64,000 nucleotides of DNA, taken from contig NKIU01000003.1 of assembly GCA_002256245.1 (NCBI GenBank), positions 1-64,000 of the forward strand. Reading direction: 5' to 3'. Origin of the DNA: Pseudorhodobacter sp. PARRP1 (GTDB lineage Bacteria; Pseudomonadota; Alphaproteobacteria; Rhodobacterales; Rhodobacteraceae). Shown piece by piece: positions 8,229 through 17,369 of this stretch (its first letter is position 1; each line of letters begins with the position of its first letter). The notes below the pieces were generated by a model. The model worked only from the letters and a program-made list of their open reading frames with translations, made no database searches and was not told where the DNA came from. The position numbers and the translations under genes are program-made.

Positions 8229-9200
8229 ATGATTTTGCAGAACGAAGCTGACGCGGTTGCCGAAAATGCCGCAGCCGAAGTGGTGACCCCAGATCCAGCG
8301 GCACCTGTGGTGGCCGAGGTGTTGACCGGGCCGCGCAAATTTCCCGCCGTTGATCCCGACACGATCCGGCAGGCGTTTGAGGCCGGGCGCTATCCCTATG
8401 CGCGTCCGATGGGGCGGGTGGCTTACGAGGCTGAGAAGGCCAGATTGCAGGCCGAACTGCTGAAGGTGCAAATCTGGGCGCAAGAGACTGGGCAGAAGTT
8501 TGTCATTCTGATGGAGGGCCGCGATGCGGCGGGCAAGGGCGGCACCATCAAGCGCTTCATGGAGCATCTGAACCCGCGCTATGCCCGCACGGTGGCGCTG
8601 TCAAAGCCTTCTGAGGCCGAGAAAGGCCAGTGGTTCTTTCAGCGCTACATCCAGCATTTGCCCACAACCGGCGAAATCGTGTTTTATGACCGGTCGTGGT
8701 ACAACCGCGCCGGGGTCGAGCGGGTGATGGGGTTCTGCACCCCGTCGGAATATCTGGAATTCATGCGCCAAGCGCCCGAGTTTGAGCGGATGTTGGTGCG
8801 ATCTGGCATCCGGTTTTACAAATACTGGTTCTCGGTCACGCAGGCCGAGCAGTTGCTGCGCTTCAAGGCGCGTGAGACCGACCCGTTGAAGATGTGGAAG
8901 CTGTCGCCGATCGACAAGGCCAGTCTGGACAAATGGGATGATTACACCGAGGCCAAAGAGGCGATGTTTTTCTACACCGACACCGCAGATGCGCCTTGGG
9001 TGATCGTGAAATCCAACGACAAAAAGCGCGCAAGGCTGAACTGTATGCGGCATTTTCTGGCCAGTATCGATTATCCCGGCAAGGATGCAGCACTGATTGG
9101 CGCGCCTGACCCGCTGATCGTGGGACGCGCTGCGCAGGTGCTGAACGGCGCGGGGCATATCCTTGAGACTGCGCTGCACCCGGCGGTGCGGCGGGGCTAG
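8229..9200 (+). CDS. ppk2: Polyphosphate kinase 2 (first of two)
   Basis: PPK2 enzymes transfer phosphate between polyphosphate and nucleotides. The 323-residue product has Walker A GRDAAGKGG (residues 97-105), the lid region, and the Walker B block DRSWYNRAGVERVMGF starting at 154. A VKSNDKKRARLNCMRHFL segment follows near the end. The ~55-residue N-terminal extension is Ala/Pro-rich and variable in the family. A GGAGG precedes the ATG. A second PPK2 is encoded at 46980-47897. Direction of the reaction (GTP/ATP synthesis or polyP synthesis) and nucleotide preference cannot be read from these motifs. Confidence 0.93.
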   Translation: MILQNEADAVAENAAAEVVTPDPAAPVVAEVLTGPRKFPAVDPDTIRQAFEAGRYPYARPMGRVAYEAEKARLQAELLKVQIWAQETGQKFVILMEGRDAAGKGGTIKRFMEHLNPRYARTVALSKPSEAEKGQWFFQRYIQHLPTTGEIVFYDRSWYNRAGVERVMGFCTPSEYLEFMRQAPEFERMLVRSGIRFYKYWFSVTQAEQLLRFKARETDPLKMWKLSPIDKASLDKWDDYTEAKEAMFFYTDTADAPWVIVKSNDKKRARLNCMRHFLASIDYPGKDAALIGAPDPLIVGRAAQVLNGAGHILETALHPAVRRG

Positions 9201-9219
9201 GCGCAAATCTTTTGCGGCT

Positions 9220-9376
9220 TTTTTGCGGCTCTACCACAATTTGGGTATGCGGTGGGGCTGCGGGTTGGCGTATCTGTGACTGCATAGAACGAGACGCTTT
9301 GCTGCAACCTTTACCAAGCAAACAATTTTTTCCCCAACCAAGGGCGGTGGCATCTGGGGTGCCACCGCCTTCGGGT
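9220..9376 (+). ncRNA. Candidate small RNA or 3' element, copy B (downstream of ppk2)
   Basis: Relative of 7958-8111. The hairpin stem (9343-9352 with 9360-9369) keeps the same TCTGGGG loop and 10-bp length, with T-A replacing C-G at one pair. It is followed by TTCGGGTTTT. It is placed just downstream of ppk2, so it could also be the ppk2 terminator. The pair therefore flanks ppk2 as a direct repeat of about 150 bases. Confidence 0.5.
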
Positions 9377-9436
9377 TTTCAGAGATAGTGTGGATCGAGC
9401 TTCTTCTTGGACAGTCTGGCGAAGGCCATCGCCCGC

Positions 9437-9565
9437 CCCGACCCGGCGGGCGCTTCTCGCCCGCCGGGTCGGGCACTGGCCTCAGCGGGTTTCTTGCGGC
9501 ACCGATTACAGGGTGAAGCCGCCCCCGCGGGCGGGGAAACGCAATGCGGTTCCTATTTCCGCCCG
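9437..9565. repeat. Dispersed palindromic repeat, family 1 copy A
   Basis: Contains a perfect 16-bp stem (9437-9452 with 9458-9473) around CTTCT, then a tail with GGGTGAAGCCGC and GGGGAAACGCAATGCG. Both the hairpin and tail recur at 44318-44460. It sits between the convergent 3' ends of ppk2 and the Gfo/Idh gene. Confidence 0.7.
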
Positions 9566-9603
9566 GACGTCGCGGCGAGCAAGCGCGTGGCTGTCGATCG
9601 GCT

Positions 9604-10602
9604 CTAGCGTTCGCCGGGATAGCGCAGGCCGATCTGGGCGCGCAGGGCATCCAGCGTTTGCATGATCTGCACGGTTTCATCGGGTGGCAGGATGGCGCTT
9701 TCGGTTCGGCCTGCGGCGATCAGGCGTTCCACCTCATCGGCCTGATACTGCATCCCGCGCCCCATGCGCGGCGAGGTGCAGGTGTCAATCAGGGTGTTGT
9801 CGTTGTCATAGACGTGCAGGGTGCTGGGTTCATACCAGACGCGGTCAATCTCGATCCGGCCTTTGCTGCCGACAATGGCGGCGCGGTTTGGCCCGGCGCT
9901 GTCCGAGGATGTCAGTGTGGTGGCAATCGCACCCGAGGCGTAGTGAAACACCGTGGCCACCTGCGCATCGGCACCGGTCTCGCGGAAGGTGGCGGTGGCG
10001 TGCAGGCGGTCGGGTTTGCCCAGGATGTCCCATGTCAGCGAAATCGGATAGATCGCAAGGTCGAGCAAAGCCCCGCCGCCCAAGGCCAGATCGTTCAGGC
10101 GGTGGTTGGGGTCATCGGACAGGCGCTGGCGGTGATCTGCGCTGATCGAGCGGACCTCGCCGATGGTGCCCGCCGCGATGATCTCGCGCAGCCGGCAGAT
10201 GTGCGGCAGAAACCGCGTCCACATTGCTTCCAGCACCAAGAGGCCCTTGGCGCGGGCAAGGGCCACGATCTCGGCGGCCTCGGCCGCGTTGATGGTGAAG
10301 GGTTTTTCGACCAGAATGTGCTTGCCCGCGTTCAACGCCATCAGCGCGTTTGCGTGGTGCTGTGGGTGCGGCGTGGCAATATAGACGATGTCAACATTCG
10401 GATCGGCGGCGAGGGCTTCGTAGCTGCCATGCGCGACTGGAATGTTGAAGGCGTCGGCAAAGGCTTGCGCGCGGGCGGCGGTGCGCGAGCCTACGGCGGT
10501 GACGCTGTGGCCGGTCATTTGCAGGTCTTTGACGAAAAGTTCAGCGATCCAGCCGGTGGCCAAGATGCCCCAGCGCAGTTTGTCAGCCATCGGTTGCTCC
10601 AT
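9604..10602 (-). CDS. Gfo/Idh/MocA-family oxidoreductase
   Basis: The 332-residue product has an N-terminal nucleotide-binding fold (WGILATGWIAELFVK) and the family signature HILVEKPF, whose Lys is the conserved catalytic-site residue. A C-terminal alpha/beta domain follows with GGGALLDLAIYPI. The family oxidises or reduces sugars, inositols and related polyols with NAD(P). The first glycine motif is a GxxxTG variant rather than GxGxxG. Start may be the first ATG or the one four codons on (MADKLRW). No neighbours point to a substrate. Confidence 0.88.
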   Translation of the reverse strand: MEQPMADKLRWGILATGWIAELFVKDLQMTGHSVTAVGSRTAARAQAFADAFNIPVAHGSYEALAADPNVDIVYIATPHPQHHANALMALNAGKHILVEKPFTINAAEAAEIVALARAKGLLVLEAMWTRFLPHICRLREIIAAGTIGEVRSISADHRQRLSDDPNHRLNDLALGGGALLDLAIYPISLTWDILGKPDRLHATATFRETGADAQVATVFHYASGAIATTLTSSDSAGPNRAAIVGSKGRIEIDRVWYEPSTLHVYDNDNTLIDTCTSPRMGRGMQYQADEVERLIAAGRTESAILPPDETVQIMQTLDALRAQIGLRYPGER

Positions 10603-10706
10603 CCCTGTAGCGTTGCCGCCGCGATATGTCGGGCGTTGGGGGGCAGGCTAGAACAGCGGCGGGGCGATTACCAACCGGGTCTGATGTGTTCTGACGATCT
10701 GGCGCG

Positions 10707-11417
10707 TCAGCCTGTGGCGCTGCCCGCATCCGCCTGCGCGATAAAGCGGTAGCCGACGCCGGGTTCTGTCATGATATAGCGCGGGTTGGCGGCATCATCG
10801 CCGAGTTTGGCGCGCAACTGGCGGATGAAGACGCGCAGATACTGGCTGTCTTCAACATGCGCCGGTCCCCATAGGGCTTGCAGGATCATCGCCTGCGTCA
10901 CCAGCCGCCCGGCGTTGGAGGCGAGCATCCACAGCATGTCAAACTCGCGTTTGGTCAGATGCAGCGCGGTGCCGTTCTGGCTGACAAGGTGCAGGGCGGC
11001 GTCGATGCGCAGATCGCCTGCGGTGATCAGCGCGGGGGCGGCATCGCTGGGGTTGCGGTCGCGCAGAAGGCTGCGCACCCGGGCCAGCAACTCTTTGACG
11101 CTGAAGGGTTTGACCACGTAATCCTGCGCGCCTGCATCCAAAGCGGCCACCTTGCCCGCCTCATCCGCGCGCACCGACAAGATCAGCACGGGCACCGCAC
11201 TCCACCCGCGCAGATCGCGCAGCACCGACAGGCCATCGGCGTCGGGCAGGCCCAGATCAAGGATCACAAGGGCGGGGGTTTCGCGGGCGGCGGCGCGCAG
11301 GCCATCGCGGGCGGTGGCGGCCTCGATCACGTCATGGCCATCCGAATCCAGCGCCACGCGCAGAAAGCGGCGGATCGGGGCTTCGTCGTCGATGATCAGG
11401 ATGCGGGCGGCGGTCAT
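10707..11417 (-). CDS. kdpE: Kdp operon response regulator
   Basis: OmpR-type response regulator of 236 residues. The receiver domain has Asp54 in LVILDLGLPDADG and the conserved Lys in YVVKPF. The C-terminal winged-helix domain contains TKREFDMLWMLASN and GVGYRF. It lies six bases after kdpD, so the two are co-transcribed. KdpE activates kdpFABC when potassium is limiting. Confidence 0.95.
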   Translation of the reverse strand: MTAARILIIDDEAPIRRFLRVALDSDGHDVIEAATARDGLRAAARETPALVILDLGLPDADGLSVLRDLRGWSAVPVLILSVRADEAGKVAALDAGAQDYVVKPFSVKELLARVRSLLRDRNPSDAAPALITAGDLRIDAALHLVSQNGTALHLTKREFDMLWMLASNAGRLVTQAMILQALWGPAHVEDSQYLRVFIRQLRAKLGDDAANPRYIMTEPGVGYRFIAQADAGSATG

Positions 11418-11423
11418 GGTGGC

Positions 11424-14090
11424 TCAGGGCGTGGGGTGGGTTTGCAGCGTGATCACGATACGCGTGCCGGTGCCGTTTGGCCATGTGGCTTCGGCACGGA
11501 TGCTGCCGCCCATCGCCTCGATCAGGCCCTTGCAGATCGCAAGGCCAAGGCCGGTGCCCGCGCGTTGGCGGTCGCCACCTTCCACCCGGTAGAACATCTC
11601 GAAGATGCGGGCGCGGTCTTCGGCGGGGATGCCGGGGCCGCTGTCGGCGATGGTGAGGCTGACGTTGGCCGCGCTGGCTTGGGCGGAAAGTGTGATCTCG
11701 GACCCATCGGGCGCGTATTTGGCGGCGTTGTCGATGATGTTGAACAGCACCTGTTCCAGCAGCACCGGATCGGCCTGCACCGGGGGCAGGGCGGGCAGAT
11801 CGGTGATCAGCGGATGCAGGCGCAGGATGGCGCGCATCCGGTGGCGCGCAGAGCCTACGACCTCGGCCAGATCGACGGCGCCCAAATGGGGGCGCAGCGC
11901 GCCGTGGCCCAGACGCGTCATGTCGAGCAGATTTTGCACATAGCGGTCCAGCCGCTCGCCTTCTTCGCGGATCAGTTCGGCCAGCTCTAACCTGCTGGCG
12001 GCGGGCAGATCGCTGGCCTCGGTCAAACTGCCTGCCGCGCCGATGATGGTGACAAGCGGCGTGCGCAGATCATGGCTGACCGAGGACAAGAGCGCTGTGC
12101 GCAGGCGTTCGGTCTCGGTCGCAAGCCGGGTTGCGGCAAGGTCTTCGGTCAGCCGCAGGCGTTCGAGTGCCAGCACGATCTGATCGCAGAGCGCATCCAT
12201 CAGCCGCTGATCCAGCCGGGTCAGCGCGCCGTCATCGGGAAAGGCGATGCCCAGCACGCCAAGCCGGTTTTCGGTGGTTTTCAGCGGCATGAAATACCAC
12301 CGCGCCGTGGGCAGGGTATCGGAATCGCGGCCCGCAGGCTGGCCCTTGTCCCATGCAAATTGCGCGGCGGTCTGGTCGCGGACCTCAAGCCGGTCTTCGG
12401 GGGGAAAGCCACCCACCACATGCAGCGCGCCTGGCGCATCGGGCATCAGGAGGATGCTTTCGCAGCGCAGGGTGACGGCGACATGGCTGACCACCGCCCA
12501 GATCAGATCATCGCGCTGGGCGGCGGCGGCGACCTTGCGGCTGAAGTCGTAAAGCTTGTTGGTGCGGTCGGCGATTTCGGTCTGCACGCGGGCGCGGTGG
12601 CGCAGGCGGGCGGCAAGGTTGCCGGTGATCAGCGAGGCGACAAGGAACAGGCACAGCGTCAGCACCTCGCTGCGGTCGGTGATGGTGAAGGTGCGGCGGG
12701 GATCGACGAAGAAGAAATCGTAACAGCAAAACCCCAAAACCGAGGCGATGATCGCAGGCACGTTGCCTTGCCGTGCCGCAACGATCACCACGGCGGTCAT
12801 GAAGATCACCGACAAGGAGGCCACGGGAAACAACTGGTCTGCCAAGGTGGCGGCAAGGCTGGCGAGCAGGGTGATGAGCACGGCTTCGGTGATGCCGCGC
12901 AAACTGGGGCGGGCAAGGCTGAAGCGGGGGGGATGTGTCTCGGCGCGCTCGTCAGGTTGCGAGGCCACGGTGATCTCAAACGACCCCGCCCCGCGCATCA
13001 GGTTCTGCACCACGTCTTCTTGCAGCCAGCGGGTCAGGAAGCCGCGCTGTCGGGGGTAGCCGACGATGATGCGGCGCACGTTGCGGGTGCGGGCGTAGGA
13101 CAGGATGGTTTCGGCGGTATCGCCATCGGCCTCGATGGTGGCGACTTCTGCCCCCAGACGCTCGGCCAGTCGCAGCGCGTTAGAAATCCGGTCGCGCGGG
13201 GCTTCCGCCAGGTCTTGCTGGCGGGCAGAGGTGACGTTCACCGCGATCCAGTCGGCGCGGGCGCGGTCGGCGGCGCGTTTGGCCACCCGGATCGCCTCGC
13301 GCGCGGCGGGGCTGTCGTTCAGGCAGACAAGGATGCGTTCCTGCGTGGGCCACGGGCCTTCGATGGCATTGGCGGCCATATGCTCGCGCAGTTGCGCATC
13401 CACCCGGTCGGCGGCGGTGCGCATCGCAAGTTCGCGCAGGGCGGTCAGATTGCCCTTGATGAAGAACGAGGTGAGCGCGCGGGCGGCCTGATCCTGCGGG
13501 TAGATTTTGCCGGCCTTGAGCCGTTCAAGCAACTCGTCAGGGGGCAGGTCGATCAGTTCGATCTCATCTGCCAGTTCCAGCACCTGATCGGGCACGGTTT
13601 CGCGCACGCGCACGCCGGTGATGCGGGCGACGGTTTCGTTCAGGGTTTCAATGTGTTGGATGTTCAGCGTGGTATAGACGTTGATGCCCGCGGCCAGAAC
13701 CTCGGCCACGTCTTGCCAGCGTTTTTCATGGCGACCGCCTTCGGCGTTGGTGTGGGCCAACTCGTCGATCAGCGCGAGTTCGGGGCGGCGGGCCAGCAGC
13801 GCATCCAGGTCCATCTCGGTCAGCGCGCGGTTTTTATAGAGCACGGGTTTGCGCGGCAGCATCGGCAGATCGGCCAGTTTGGCTTGGGTTTCGGCGCGGC
13901 CATGGGTTTCGATCACGGCGGCCAGCACATCGACACCCTTGGCCCATTCGCGGTGGCCATCGTCCAGCATCGACCAGGTCTTGCCGACGCCGGGGGCGGC
14001 CCCGATGAAGATTTTCAGACGGCCACGGCCTTCGCGGTTGGCGCGCTCCAGCAAAGCGGTGGGAGAGGGGCGGATGCCTTCGTCAGCCAT
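11424..14090 (-). CDS. kdpD: Sensor histidine kinase of the Kdp system
   Basis: The 888-residue protein follows the KdpD order. An N-terminal KdpD domain carries Walker A GAAPGVGKT near residue 30, followed by a universal-stress-like domain (LVCLNDSPAAREAIRVAKRA). Four membrane segments of the DUF4118 type come at about 400-510, then a GAF-like region. The kinase core has the His box SVSHDLRTPLVTIIG and ATP-binding motifs NIIDNAAKYAP, DSGPGIP and GTGLGLAI. I start at MADEGIRPSP. The frame is open to a TTG 20 codons earlier that overlaps the divergent dinB leader. Unlike many kdp operons it is cut off from kdpC by dinB on the other strand, so it may need its own promoter. Confidence 0.95.
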   Translation of the reverse strand: MADEGIRPSPTALLERANREGRGRLKIFIGAAPGVGKTWSMLDDGHREWAKGVDVLAAVIETHGRAETQAKLADLPMLPRKPVLYKNRALTEMDLDALLARRPELALIDELAHTNAEGGRHEKRWQDVAEVLAAGINVYTTLNIQHIETLNETVARITGVRVRETVPDQVLELADEIELIDLPPDELLERLKAGKIYPQDQAARALTSFFIKGNLTALRELAMRTAADRVDAQLREHMAANAIEGPWPTQERILVCLNDSPAAREAIRVAKRAADRARADWIAVNVTSARQQDLAEAPRDRISNALRLAERLGAEVATIEADGDTAETILSYARTRNVRRIIVGYPRQRGFLTRWLQEDVVQNLMRGAGSFEITVASQPDERAETHPPRFSLARPSLRGITEAVLITLLASLAATLADQLFPVASLSVIFMTAVVIVAARQGNVPAIIASVLGFCCYDFFFVDPRRTFTITDRSEVLTLCLFLVASLITGNLAARLRHRARVQTEIADRTNKLYDFSRKVAAAAQRDDLIWAVVSHVAVTLRCESILLMPDAPGALHVVGGFPPEDRLEVRDQTAAQFAWDKGQPAGRDSDTLPTARWYFMPLKTTENRLGVLGIAFPDDGALTRLDQRLMDALCDQIVLALERLRLTEDLAATRLATETERLRTALLSSVSHDLRTPLVTIIGAAGSLTEASDLPAASRLELAELIREEGERLDRYVQNLLDMTRLGHGALRPHLGAVDLAEVVGSARHRMRAILRLHPLITDLPALPPVQADPVLLEQVLFNIIDNAAKYAPDGSEITLSAQASAANVSLTIADSGPGIPAEDRARIFEMFYRVEGGDRQRAGTGLGLAICKGLIEAMGGSIRAEATWPNGTGTRIVITLQTHPTP

Positions 14091-14168
14091 GCGGGCCGCC
14101 TGTCGCGCGCGCTCTGGCCGCGATGAGCGCGCTGCGGTAGCGTTGTGCAAAGCAACGGAGGAACGGTC

Positions 14169-14738
14169 TTGTCTGCATCATCCCCTGATCCTTGCCGCGT
14201 GTGGCGTAAACTGGCGCAAATGAACCGACTTGCCAACCACCGCCTGCATGGTGCGTGCGCTGGGCTGTCGGCTGACGATTACGCAGCCCCGCGCGCCGGG
14301 TTTTTCCCGTCGATCCGGGCAACGCTGAACCATATCCTGCTGGTGGATCGTTTTTATATCAACGCCTTGGAAGGCAACGCGCTGGACACCGCAGCACTGG
14401 ACGCGGCGCGGGGATTGCTGACGCTGGAGGCGTTGGTGGCGGCGCAAACCGTCAGTGACGCGCGGTTGCTGGCACTGGTGGATCGGTTGCAGCCCGAGGA
14501 TCTGGCCCAGATTGTCCGCGTGGATCGCGGCACGCGCTGCCAGCACGACCGGGCAGACGATCTGCTGTCGCATCTGTTTCAGCACCAGACTCACCACCGG
14601 GGCCAAGTGCATGCGATGCTGTCCTCGACCCCCATCGCGCCGCCGCAGTTGGACGAGTTCATCGTGGGCGACGATGCGGGCGCAAGGGCGGCGGATATGG
14701 CCGCCCTTGGTTGGACCGAGGCTGATCTGATGCGCTAG
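14169..14738 (+). CDS. DinB-family metal-dependent hydrolase/transferase-like protein
   Basis: The 189-residue protein is a four-helix-bundle DinB-family member. The metal-binding histidines are visible in LNHILLVDRF and HQTHHRGQVHAML. The family (DinB/YfiT/BstA fold) includes thiol-dependent enzymes and many of unknown role. I choose the TTG at 14169 because GGAGG lies seven bases upstream; a GTG at 14145 lacks a good ribosome site. The gene is divergent from kdpD by under 80 bases and converges on kdpC with six bases between stops, so it sits antisense inside the Kdp locus. Confidence 0.82.
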   Translation: MSASSPDPCRVWRKLAQMNRLANHRLHGACAGLSADDYAAPRAGFFPSIRATLNHILLVDRFYINALEGNALDTAALDAARGLLTLEALVAAQTVSDARLLALVDRLQPEDLAQIVRVDRGTRCQHDRADDLLSHLFQHQTHHRGQVHAMLSSTPIAPPQLDEFIVGDDAGARAADMAALGWTEADLMR

Positions 14739-14743
14739 GGCGA

Positions 14744-15310
14744 TCATTTCGGCAGCGGATATGCCGCATCCAGCGCGAGGTTGGTTTGCAGCACGTTCAC
14801 CACAGGCTCGCCATACAGCCCCAGCAACGGGGCTGTGGTGTGCTTGGCGATCAGCGCCTGCACCGCAGCGGGGTCGGCGTTGCGGGCGGTGGCGATGCGG
14901 GTGGCTTGGGCGGCGGCATTTTCCGCGCTGATGTCGGGATCAAGGCCCGAGGCGGATGCCGTCACCGCGTCAATCGGGGCATCGGCACCGTTCTCGGCGG
15001 TGTAGGCCGCGCGGCGCTCGGCCACGCTGGCGATCAGGGCGGCGTTGGTGGGGCCAAGGTTTGACGCGCCCGAAGGCGTCGCGCCATAGCCCGATGCCGA
15101 GGGGCGCGGGTGCAGATAGCCCGCCTGCGTGAAGGATTGCGCGATCAGGGCGGAACCTATGACCGTGCCGTCACTCTCGATCAGGCTGCCGTTGGCTTGG
15201 GCCGGGAACAGCGCCTGCGCCGCCCCGGTGATCGCCAAGGGATAGGCAAGGCCCGTCAGCAGCGTAAAGCCCAAGGTCAGGGTGATGGCGGGGCGAAGAT
15301 GGGTCAACAT
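14744..15310 (-). CDS. kdpC: Potassium-transporting ATPase, KdpC subunit
   Basis: KdpC stabilises the KdpFABC complex. The 188-residue protein has one N-terminal membrane helix (ITLTLGFTLLTGLAYPLAIT) and the periplasmic KdpC domain with RPSASGYGATPSGASNLGPT and SASGLDPDIS. It ends in VNVLQTNLALD, as expected. The start MLTHLRPA was chosen because the ATG upstream adds 13 residues unlike the family. It is spaced 10 bases from kdpB. Confidence 0.95.
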   Translation of the reverse strand: MLTHLRPAITLTLGFTLLTGLAYPLAITGAAQALFPAQANGSLIESDGTVIGSALIAQSFTQAGYLHPRPSASGYGATPSGASNLGPTNAALIASVAERRAAYTAENGADAPIDAVTASASGLDPDISAENAAAQATRIATARNADPAAVQALIAKHTTAPLLGLYGEPVVNVLQTNLALDAAYPLPK

Positions 15311-15320
15311 GATAGGCTCC

Positions 15321-17357
15321 TTAAGCCAAATGCAGCGCGACAAGGGCAAGGTCGATGGCCTTGATGCCGAAGAACGGCACGATCAGCCCGCCCAAGCCGT
15401 AGATGGTCAGATTGCGCCGCAGCAGCACGGCGGCGGACGAGGGGCGGTATTTCACCCCGCGCAGCGCCAGCGGCACGAGGGCAATCAGGATCAGCGCGTT
15501 GAAAATCACCGCCGACAGGATCGCCGAATTGGGCGAGGCCAGCCCCATCACGTTCAGCACGCCAAGACCGGGATAGGCCCCGACGAACAGCGCAGGCAGG
15601 ATGGCGAAGTATTTCGCCACATCGTTGGCAATGGAAAACGTGGTCAGCGACCCGCGCGAGATCAACAGCTCTTTGCCGACCATGACGATCTCGATCAGCT
15701 TGGTGGGGTCGCTATCAAGGTCGATCAGGTTGGCGGCCTCTTTCGCGGCAGGGGTGCCTGCGTTCATCGCCACACCAACATCCGCCTGCGCCAAAGCGGG
15801 CGCGTCGTTAGAGCCGTCGCCGCACATCGCGACCAAGCGGCCCCCCGATTGTTCGCGCCGGATAAGGTCCAGCTTCATCTCGGGCGTGGCTTCGGCCAGG
15901 AAATCATCCACACCGGCCTCGGCTGCAATCGCGGCGGCGGTCAGTGGGTTGTCGCCGGTGATCATCACGGTGCGGATGCCCATGGCGCGCAATTCGGCAA
16001 AGCGTTCGCGCACGCCGGGTTTCACCACGTCTTTCAGATGCACAGCACCCAGTATGGTCATGCCCTTGGCGACCAGCAGCGGCGTGCCGCCCGAGCGGGC
16101 AATCGCGTCGATATCCTGCGCCAGTGCGGTGGCAGGGCTTTGCCCGGTCAGCCGCACCACGGCATCAATCGCCCCTTTGCGGAAGGATGTGCCATCGGCC
16201 AGATCCAACCCCGACAGCCGGGTTTGCGCGGTAAACTCTACGGGTGCGGCATCCCCCGGCAGGGCAATGTCACGGCCCAGCAGACTGCGGGCTTTTTCCA
16301 CAATCGAGCGGCCCTCGGGCGTCTCATCGGCCAAGGATGCCAGATAGGCGGCCTCGGCCAGCACGGCCATATCCACGCCGGGGGCCGGGATCAGTGCATC
16401 GGCCATCCGGTTGCCGAAGGTGATGGTGCCGGTCTTGTCCAGCAGCAACGTGTCCACATCGCCTGCGGCTTCCACCGCGCGGCCTGATTTGGCGATGACG
16501 TTGAATTTCACCAAGCGGTCCATCCCGGCGATGCCGATGGCCGACAAGAGGCCACCGATGGTGGTGGGGATCAGCGTGACAAACAGCGCGCCCAACACGA
16601 CGACGGGGATGTTCAGGCCCGCAAAGTTGGCGAAGGCGGGCAGGGTGACGACGACGAACAGGAAGATCAGCGTGAGGCCCGCGAGCAGGATGTTCAGCGC
16701 GATTTCGTTCGGGGTCTTCTGCCGCTCGGCGCCTTCGACCATGGCGATCATGCGGTCGAGAAAGCTTTTGCCCGGCTCGGCGGTGATGCGCAGCACCAGC
16801 CAATCGGAAACCACCGTGGTGCCGCCCGTGACAGACGAGCGGTCGCCGCCAGCCTCGCGGATAACAGGCGCACTTTCGCCGGTGATCGCACTTTCGTTGA
16901 CCGATGCCACACCGCGCACGGCCTCGCCGTCGGTCGGGATGATGTCGCCCGCCTCGACCAGCACGAACTGGCCCGCGCGCAATTCGTCAATCGGGGTCAG
17001 CAGGGCCACGTCGAACGCCGATTGCGGCCCCTCCAGACGTTTGACATAGCCCGAGGTTTTGGTGGCGCGCAGGGTATCGGCGCGCGCCTTGCCGCGGCCT
17101 TCGGCCAAAGCCTCGGCAAAGTTGGCAAACAGCACGCACAGCCATAGCCAGACCGAGATATGCAGGGCCTGCCAGCCGCCCGTGGTGCCGCCGAAGATAT
17201 CGCGCAGCGACAGCACCGTGGTCATCACCGCCACGATGGCGGTGGTGAAGATCACCGGGTTGCGGGCAAGGCCGCGCGGGTTCAGCTTGACAAAGGTTTG
17301 CCGCAAGGCCTCTGGGGCCAGATCGCGCATGGTGGCGGTAGGGATAGAGTTTGACAT
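15321..17357 (-). CDS. kdpB: Potassium-transporting P-type ATPase, KdpB subunit
   Basis: The catalytic subunit that hydrolyses ATP to drive potassium import. The 678-residue protein has the phosphorylated Asp307 in DKTGTIT, the actuator motif TGES at 159-162 (its Ser is the inhibitory phosphorylation site in the E. coli enzyme), [10 protein letters not shown], and [20 protein letters not shown] in the P domain. Membrane helices have the expected pattern. No motif is missing. It is 12 bases from kdpA. Confidence 0.97.
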   Translation of the reverse strand: MSNSIPTATMRDLAPEALRQTFVKLNPRGLARNPVIFTTAIVAVMTTVLSLRDIFGGTTGGWQALHISVWLWLCVLFANFAEALAEGRGKARADTLRATKTSGYVKRLEGPQSAFDVALLTPIDELRAGQFVLVEAGDIIPTDGEAVRGVASVNESAITGESAPVIREAGGDRSSVTGGTTVVSDWLVLRITAEPGKSFLDRMIAMVEGAERQKTPNEIALNILLAGLTLIFLFVVVTLPAFANFAGLNIPVVVLGALFVTLIPTTIGGLLSAIGIAGMDRLVKFNVIAKSGRAVEAAGDVDTLLLDKTGTITFGNRMADALIPAPGVDMAVLAEAAYLASLADETPEGRSIVEKARSLLGRDIALPGDAAPVEFTAQTRLSGLDLADGTSFRKGAIDAVVRLTGQSPATALAQDIDAIARSGGTPLLVAKGMTILGAVHLKDVVKPGVRERFAELRAMGIRTVMITGDNPLTAAAIAAEAGVDDFLAEATPEMKLDLIRREQSGGRLVAMCGDGSNDAPALAQADVGVAMNAGTPAAKEAANLIDLDSDPTKLIEIVMVGKELLISRGSLTTFSIANDVAKYFAILPALFVGAYPGLGVLNVMGLASPNSAILSAVIFNALILIALVPLALRGVKYRPSSAAVLLRRNLTIYGLGGLIVPFFGIKAIDLALVALHLA

Positions 17358-17369
17358 GATTTCAAGTCC

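Noticed and set aside
12072-14126. 684-residue open frame on the plus strand
   Set aside because: Antisense to kdpD; composition typical of GC-rich shadow frames.
15282-16487. 401-residue plus-strand frame
   Set aside because: Antisense to kdpB, His/Gln/Arg-rich, no recognisable motif.
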